Assembly: GCA_031430035.1 (NCBI GenBank)
Contig: JANPAS010000150.1
Location: 1-28,444, forward strand
DNA length: 28,444 nucleotides
Origin: JASGCK01 sp031430035
GTDB lineage: Bacteria > Pseudomonadota > Gammaproteobacteria > Burkholderiales > Burkholderiaceae_C
Reading direction: 5' to 3'
The position numbers and the translations under genes were made by a program. A model generated the notes under the pieces. The model was given only the letters and a program-made list of their open reading frames with translations, searched no databases and had not been told where the DNA came from. Below, in pieces: positions 24,109 through 28,444 of the stretch (its first letter is position 1; each line of letters starts with the position of its first letter).

Positions 24109-24563
24109 GTTGCACCATCCAGAACCAAGACCAGTTCACGCATCAGCCAGCGTCGGCGCACGGTGTACACCACAAAGGTAATGGAAGCGGAGGCCAGCGC
24201 GACAATCACGCTGGCAAAGGCGGGGGCCAAGCTTTGCGCCACGCCCTGCGACTCGCCAGAAGCTACGGCTACCAGCGCAGGTCCCATGGGAATCATGGTG
24301 GCAATCAAACCCAGCATAGGAGCCACGCGGCTGCATAAACGCACGCCCTCCAAATCTTTCAAAACTACCAGTTCCATCTGATCTTGACTTAACGTTCGAT
24401 CGGTTAACAACAATAGACGCTGGGGGTGGCGGCGGCGCTGTAGATACTCCATACCAAACATGCCGAGCACGATAACGGCATAGACAAAAGACAGTACAAC
24501 TCCGAGGGAGACTGGCCATAAAAATAGCCGTGCTAACTCAAACAAAATCGAATCGAGAGACAT
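24105..24563 (-). CDS. MotA/TolQ/ExbB-type proton channel protein
   Basis: The 152-residue inner-membrane protein has three hydrophobic segments (about 12-37, 80-102 and 108-131), as ExbB and TolQ do. The core motif RVAPMLGLIATMIPMGPALVA near residues 80-100 fits the family channel helix, though the typical GLLGTV is changed to GLIATM. It is shorter than E. coli ExbB (244) because the N-terminal and loop parts are reduced, as is usual for the channel members linked to DUF2149. An AGGA ribosome-binding site lies 6 bases upstream. With the DUF2149 protein it should form a small proton-driven motor. Confidence 0.87.
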   Translation of the reverse strand: MSLDSILFELARLFLWPVSLGVVLSFVYAVIVLGMFGMEYLQRRRHPQRLLLLTDRTLSQDQMELVVLKDLEGVRLCSRVAPMLGLIATMIPMGPALVAVASGESQGVAQSLAPAFASVIVALASASITFVVYTVRRRWLMRELVLVLDGAT

Positions 24564-24573
24564 AAAAAATCCT

Positions 24574-26118
24574 TTATTTTTTTAACACGCGCCAAGCAAT
24601 CACGCAAGATGTCATGCACAACGCTGTACCCAGTAGCGAAAAAATCAAAATCAATGCATCGCGCAACAAAGGCCGAGCCAGCAACGGCGCAAAATCAAAA
24701 CTGTGCAAGCCGTTGTACAGCACACGTTGCCAGCGGTTAGATGAATCAGCACGCAACAGCAATTTTCCTGATGCTGGGTCTGCATATATCGTGAGACCAT
24801 CCTCCCACTGTGCCCTCCAAACGGGCAGTGGTCGCGTATGGCGCGTATTTTCAGTGATTGCACGAGCATAGTACAGATCGTCGTACGCTAAGAGTCGAGT
24901 GAGCGTGACGGTGCCAACAATTGCAGGACGCAAAGTCAATAGGCTGGTTTTGATGATGTCGTCAGGCAATTCAGTAATGCGATGCTGGCTAGCGTCCACC
25001 GCCTGTTTGTCTGTCCGTACCAAGCGTTGTTCAGCTTCATTGCGGAGCCGATACCAGCTTTGTCCAGCGATACGCACTAGATCAATTTCTTTTACAGCTA
25101 ACTCACCAGAAAGCGCAATTGCTGCATCAAGCATTAACGGCGCACCCGGCTTTACACCCACCCACTGCCTTTGCTCATTTTTTATCTGCTCAAGAGTGCT
25201 CATACCCACCCACCGCACATGCTCATTTGGTGACACACCACGTGGTGAAAATACACCAAACGGGTTCATCGATAGCAAGCCTGAAAAAATCCATGTCAAC
25301 GTAAAAATGGCAGCCACCAGCCCGCTGATATGATGCCAACGCATCCACCACTGACGGTACGGTATCCAGCGGCTACGGTTTAAAAATAAATGCCATGCGC
25401 CTAGAACAATACCAGTGACCGACAGAATCACGCCTGGAATTGAAAGCCAAACAATCACGTTGTGCCAAGCATCAGGATAGCGGCGCAGTTCGGTAAAGTA
25501 AATCCAGTGCGGTACAGCACCCAGCCAGTTCCAAAAACGCTCAGCCCGGCGGGTGTCACGTACCACCTCGGCAGACTGCGCGGACACGTACAGTTCCAAC
25601 CCATCAGAGTCATCCATCTCGATGCGCAGCAGTGGGCGATACGGATTCAAACCTTGCGGTACGGTCCATTGGTCTCGCTCCAACATCTCAGCGTCAAGCG
25701 CTTTTTTGCCACTGAAGGCCTCAGCCACCTTACTAGCCGCATCTGCTGACAAAACGGGCAAGATTTGTCCGCTCTGTGCATCAACAGTCCTCCACTGGGG
25801 CGCTGCTTGTGCGTCATTGACTGGCTTGCCCAGCATGCGCCACACAGGTTGACCTTCGTGCATACCAAGCCGCGCTTCGCTAATATTCATCCCTGCGCTG
25901 CTAGAGGCTTGCTCTGCCGTCATGCAACATCCCTTGGGTAATTGCAGCAGTGGTAAACCGACCAGTCGTTCTGCCTGCGTCAGGTTCGGAAACGGCACAA
26001 AGTACAGCACCACGCCGCTGACGAACCACATCAAAAATAGCAAGGCGAGCGTAACGCCCAGCCATTTGTGAAGAAAAATTAGGCTTTTATGAAAAAACCC
26101 TTTGACGGAAGAACTCAT
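24574..26118 (-). CDS. PepSY-domain inner-membrane protein (FoxB-like reductase candidate)
   Basis: The 514-residue protein has an N-terminal helix pair start (HKSLIFLHKWLGVTLALLFLMWF), a periplasmic PepSY-type region, two or more central helices (VIVWLSIPGVILSVTGIVLG and ISGLVAAIFTLTWIFSGLL) and a C-terminal helix (ALILIFSLLGTALCMTSC). Histidines near helices (H17, H204 in VPHWIYF, H219, H262/H263 in RWHH, and one in GLHSFDF) are placed as in PepSY_TM proteins that bind haem and reduce ferric siderophores in the periplasm. It follows a siderophore-type TonB receptor, the usual pairing. The chosen ATG is 26118; a TTG at 26127 could extend it by 3 codons. The reductase role is inferred. Confidence 0.85.
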   Translation of the reverse strand: MSSSVKGFFHKSLIFLHKWLGVTLALLFLMWFVSGVVLYFVPFPNLTQAERLVGLPLLQLPKGCCMTAEQASSSAGMNISEARLGMHEGQPVWRMLGKPVNDAQAAPQWRTVDAQSGQILPVLSADAASKVAEAFSGKKALDAEMLERDQWTVPQGLNPYRPLLRIEMDDSDGLELYVSAQSAEVVRDTRRAERFWNWLGAVPHWIYFTELRRYPDAWHNVIVWLSIPGVILSVTGIVLGAWHLFLNRSRWIPYRQWWMRWHHISGLVAAIFTLTWIFSGLLSMNPFGVFSPRGVSPNEHVRWVGMSTLEQIKNEQRQWVGVKPGAPLMLDAAIALSGELAVKEIDLVRIAGQSWYRLRNEAEQRLVRTDKQAVDASQHRITELPDDIIKTSLLTLRPAIVGTVTLTRLLAYDDLYYARAITENTRHTRPLPVWRAQWEDGLTIYADPASGKLLLRADSSNRWQRVLYNGLHSFDFAPLLARPLLRDALILIFSLLGTALCMTSCVIAWRVLKK

Positions 26119-26137
26119 AGCATCCAATCTGCTGAAG

Positions 26138-28273
26138 TCAGAATTTTGTTCTAGCGGTCAGCATCACCGTGCGCGGCGATCCCAGTAACCACTGCGCACC
26201 ACTGTTTGGCGCTGACAGCGCGTAATCTTTATTTGTCAAATTGTTAACTGATAAAGCTAGATTGAAATTGCGCGACACCTCACGCCGCAGCAAGGCATCA
26301 AATGTGATGTAAGAAGGAATAGAGAGCGTATTGGCAGTGTTGGCTGCACGTTCACCCACATATTGCACACCGAAACCTGCCTGCCATTGGGGCGCAAAGC
26401 GGTAACTGTTCCAGATATTAGCTGTAGTTTCAGGCACGTTAATGGGTTTGTTGCCATTTCGTGAGACCAATGCTGCGCCTACCAGTTCGTTAAAACTATC
26501 GAAGCGAGCCCGTAGCACCGCTAAGTTGGCATCCACGCTCCAGCCACGCACAGGCTCCATTGCCAAAGCTAGTTCCACGCCCGTGGATGATTGCTGGCCA
26601 ATCTGTTGAGTCACAGTGGGGCTTGCTGCATCGCGCGACAAGATATCGGTTTTCTGAATGCGGTAGGTTGACACCGTCCATTCGCCGCGCGCCGATGGCA
26701 ATGCGCCTTTTGCGCCAAACTCGATTTGCTTTCCTTTTGTGAGTTTTTCGCTTAGATTACCTAGATTCGGCAACGAACCATTAAGCGGATCTACGCCCGT
26801 CGCGTATTGGGTGTACAGCGACAACGCATCACTAGATTTCCAAACAATGCCAGCACGGCCTGTGACGGGGATGTATGTTTTGTTATTGGTTGCGCCAGTT
26901 TGTATCGTTGTGGAGTCAAGTGTCAAACGATCCGTGCGCAGCCCTGTAATCAGTTTCCACTGAGGTGTGATGTCCAGCGCATTCTCCGCAAAAAAAGCTC
27001 TACTGTGTTGGTAAATCTGGCTGCGTGGTGTGGTGGCTACCGTTGACAGAAAAACGCCAGAGGCCACATTAAATGGGTCAACCGTGCTCGCTCCTGGGTA
27101 AGGCGAATTATTTGTGTGCATCATGTCTACCCTTGACACATCAAAACCGACCAAAAAACGATTTTTCATGCTGCCCAGCAAACCGTCAAATGTGGCATCA
27201 AAGCGATTACCAAATTGACTCAAGTCGTGCAGGATTTCTAGGTAGTTGCCGCGCGTGACTAGACCTGTCGTTGCCGAATAGGTGTAACTTTCTGTATTGC
27301 GGTAATGTCGCTTACTGGTCAGCCTATAAGTTTCGTTACGCAGCTTAACACTGTCGGTAGCTTGATATTCGACCTTGGCACGTAGCCACTGATCGTCAAA
27401 CTTCACGATCGGATCGGCAATGTTAAAGCTAGTTGCTTTAAAACGCGCGTCAAGCGCACCGTTGACCAAAGGCGTGCCAAAGTAGCGCGAATCGTCAGCG
27501 CGCGCGCCATCAGCTGAAAGCGTTACTTTCAACTTGTTGCTTGGCTGAATCGTCAGCGCAAGCGAATAGTTTTTTCGCAAGTAGGCACTGTCTGTTCGAA
27601 CGCCATCACTCTTTTCGCCACTCACATACGCGGAATAAGACAACACCTCATTAATGGGGCCACGCGAGCCCACACCGCCCAAAGTTGTTCCGTAAGAACC
27701 CATCGTAAAAAAACCTTCATTTTCATAACGATCGTGCAAGGGTTGCTTGGTGATGTAGTTGACTGCTGCGCCGATATTCCCTTCGCCATACAGCACCGAT
27801 GCAGGGCCCCGCAACACTTCAATCGACTCGTAAGGCCAAGTTGACACTGGAAAGGTTTGCGTACCAGACGCAACCACCAGGCGCGTGCCGTCAATCATCT
27901 GTGACACGGAACTATGCCCCGAAAAACCGCGTGCCGACAAACCTGTCCCGCCATTACCAGGTGCGCCGCTATCCGTAAAACCTGGGGAACGCTTGACAGC
28001 ATCCTGCAAACGCGTGATGTTGCGCTCTTCCAGATCAGCGCGACTGATACTGCTAACGCTGGCGGGTGTTTCGCGCGGTGTCAATTCAAGCCGTGAACCC
28101 GTACTGCTGGGTGCATCAAGTCCTAGACTACTGTTGGGTGCCAATCGGGGTGTTGATATCACTATCTCGGGGAGATTGCTGCTTTGCGCTTGCGCTACAG
28201 ATAGAGATGCCGCGCAGGCCAAGACGGACGTGGCTTGCAGACATGCTGCGTGCACAGGGGAGAGTTTTTTCAT
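26138..28273 (-). CDS. TonB-dependent receptor, siderophore type, under B12 control
   Basis: The 711-residue outer-membrane protein has a signal peptide (to about residue 29, AQA cleavage) and a TonB box PEIVIS (35-40). A FhuA/FoxA-type plug follows (ARGFSGHSSVSQMIDGTRL, YESIEVLRGPASVLYGEGNIGAAVNYITK), then a long barrel ending in the usual aromatic residue (ARTKF). It is related to siderophore receptors rather than to BtuB. AGGT lies 6 bases before the ATG. It heads the operon with PepSY, ExbB-like, DUF2149 and CobN-like genes and sits behind a second cobalamin riboswitch. Its cargo could be a metal chelate, a corrinoid or another tetrapyrrole. Confidence 0.9.
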   Translation of the reverse strand: MKKLSPVHAACLQATSVLACAASLSVAQAQSSNLPEIVISTPRLAPNSSLGLDAPSSTGSRLELTPRETPASVSSISRADLEERNITRLQDAVKRSPGFTDSGAPGNGGTGLSARGFSGHSSVSQMIDGTRLVVASGTQTFPVSTWPYESIEVLRGPASVLYGEGNIGAAVNYITKQPLHDRYENEGFFTMGSYGTTLGGVGSRGPINEVLSYSAYVSGEKSDGVRTDSAYLRKNYSLALTIQPSNKLKVTLSADGARADDSRYFGTPLVNGALDARFKATSFNIADPIVKFDDQWLRAKVEYQATDSVKLRNETYRLTSKRHYRNTESYTYSATTGLVTRGNYLEILHDLSQFGNRFDATFDGLLGSMKNRFLVGFDVSRVDMMHTNNSPYPGASTVDPFNVASGVFLSTVATTPRSQIYQHSRAFFAENALDITPQWKLITGLRTDRLTLDSTTIQTGATNNKTYIPVTGRAGIVWKSSDALSLYTQYATGVDPLNGSLPNLGNLSEKLTKGKQIEFGAKGALPSARGEWTVSTYRIQKTDILSRDAASPTVTQQIGQQSSTGVELALAMEPVRGWSVDANLAVLRARFDSFNELVGAALVSRNGNKPINVPETTANIWNSYRFAPQWQAGFGVQYVGERAANTANTLSIPSYITFDALLRREVSRNFNLALSVNNLTNKDYALSAPNSGAQWLLGSPRTVMLTARTKF

Positions 28274-28440
28274 GAAAAGACCTACAGAAGTACCGCCCTG
28301 ACTAGCGTCCCCGCAGGTCTTTGGGCTTGTTGATCACTAGGAGTTATGAATTCGAAGCGATCTCGCTGTTGGCCGATATCCGGGCTGACAAAAATCTAGT
28401 AGCTAGCTTCTTGCTTACCGTTGCGGGGGCAGCGCAGGTT
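28189..28440 (-). repeat. Duplicated leader, copy B (riboswitch core plus signal-peptide codons)
   Basis: This stretch matches copy A at 19495-19731 in the B12-box core, the AGCCCGGATATCGGCC block, the 3' hairpin and the signal-peptide codons. It differs mainly in a longer variable arm after the core. Confidence 0.8.
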
Positions 28441-28444
28441 AGGT
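28285..28444 (-). promoter_or_regulatory. Cobalamin riboswitch 2, 5' part beyond window
   Basis: The minus strand shows the core GCCCCCGCAACGGTAAG (28414-28430), a longer arm with GCTAGC, AGCCCGGATATCGGCC and the 3' hairpin CCTG...CAGG with GCGGGG in its loop. By comparison with riboswitch 1, about 60-70 bases of the 5' side lie beyond the window end. The ribosome-binding region AGGTCTTT (28276-28283) is fully complementary over 8 bases to AAAGACCT at the 3' side of the aptamer (28315-28322), which suggests control of translation start. There is no U-run terminator. Confidence 0.9.

Noticed and set aside
23458..24381. Plus-strand open frame of 307 codons
   Set aside because: It is antisense to the CobN-like, DUF2149 and channel genes, which have clear motifs; its product is Arg/Thr/His-rich with no recognisable domain.
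1..28444. CRISPR array, insertion sequence, prophage or tRNA gene
   Set aside because: No regularly spaced repeats, transposase or integrase frames, or tRNA cloverleaf were noticed; genes are tightly packed and of chromosomal type.

Overview
The window looks like the chromosome of a Gram-negative betaproteobacterium, most likely of the order Burkholderiales. This is a tentative placement. It rests on protein style, on the recR-ybaB-dnaX block with a short 4.5S RNA gene head to head with dnaX, and on outer-membrane TonB receptors and lipid-envelope proteins. No species-level claim is made.

Left part (1-5052). A housekeeping block is read on the minus strand: dnaX, ybaB, recR, then the start of a MAPEG-family membrane protein cut by the window edge. 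dnaX carries an in-frame A AAA AAG slippery heptamer followed at once by a -1 stop, the layout that yields the short gamma subunit in E. coli. Divergent from dnaX is a 4.5S SRP RNA gene (ffs) with promoter and terminator. Then come a secreted glycine-zipper protein and a fold-type-I aminotransferase, both minus strand.

Middle part (5104-19795). This is a nearly complete lower half of cobalamin (B12) synthesis plus uptake. On the plus strand, cobT-cobS-cobC-cobU-nth are tightly overlapped. They meet, with a 63-bp tail-to-tail overlap, an 11-gene minus-strand operon: riboswitch-btuB-cobB(cbiA)-btuF-btuC-btuD-[2Fe-2S] ferredoxin-cobO-bluB-cbiB-cobD-cobQ. Together these genes import corrinoids across both membranes, amidate and adenosylate the ring, make the aminopropanol arm, make and activate 5,6-dimethylbenzimidazole and join the lower ligand. 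No corrin-ring synthesis gene, no cobNST chelatase set and no inner-membrane cobalt transporter is seen.

Right part (19796-28444). A second cobalamin riboswitch, cut at its 5' side by the window end, leads a five-gene minus-strand operon. The genes are a siderophore-type TonB receptor, a PepSY membrane protein (FoxB-like reductase candidate), a MotA/TolQ/ExbB-type proton channel, a DUF2149 protein with an ExbD-like single helix, and a 1.3-kDa-residue-class CobN-like protein (about 1323 residues) with a signal peptide and a C-terminal membrane anchor. The arrangement resembles the HmuS-type CobN-like/ExbB/DUF2149 modules linked to haem use in Bacteroidota, but here it is under B12 control and paired with a PepSY protein. 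I read it as a proton-motive-force-driven periplasmic metal chelatase or dechelatase for cobalt, a corrinoid or another metal chelate. This is the most novel system in the window. The two riboswitch leaders and the two receptor signal peptides are near-duplicates of each other.
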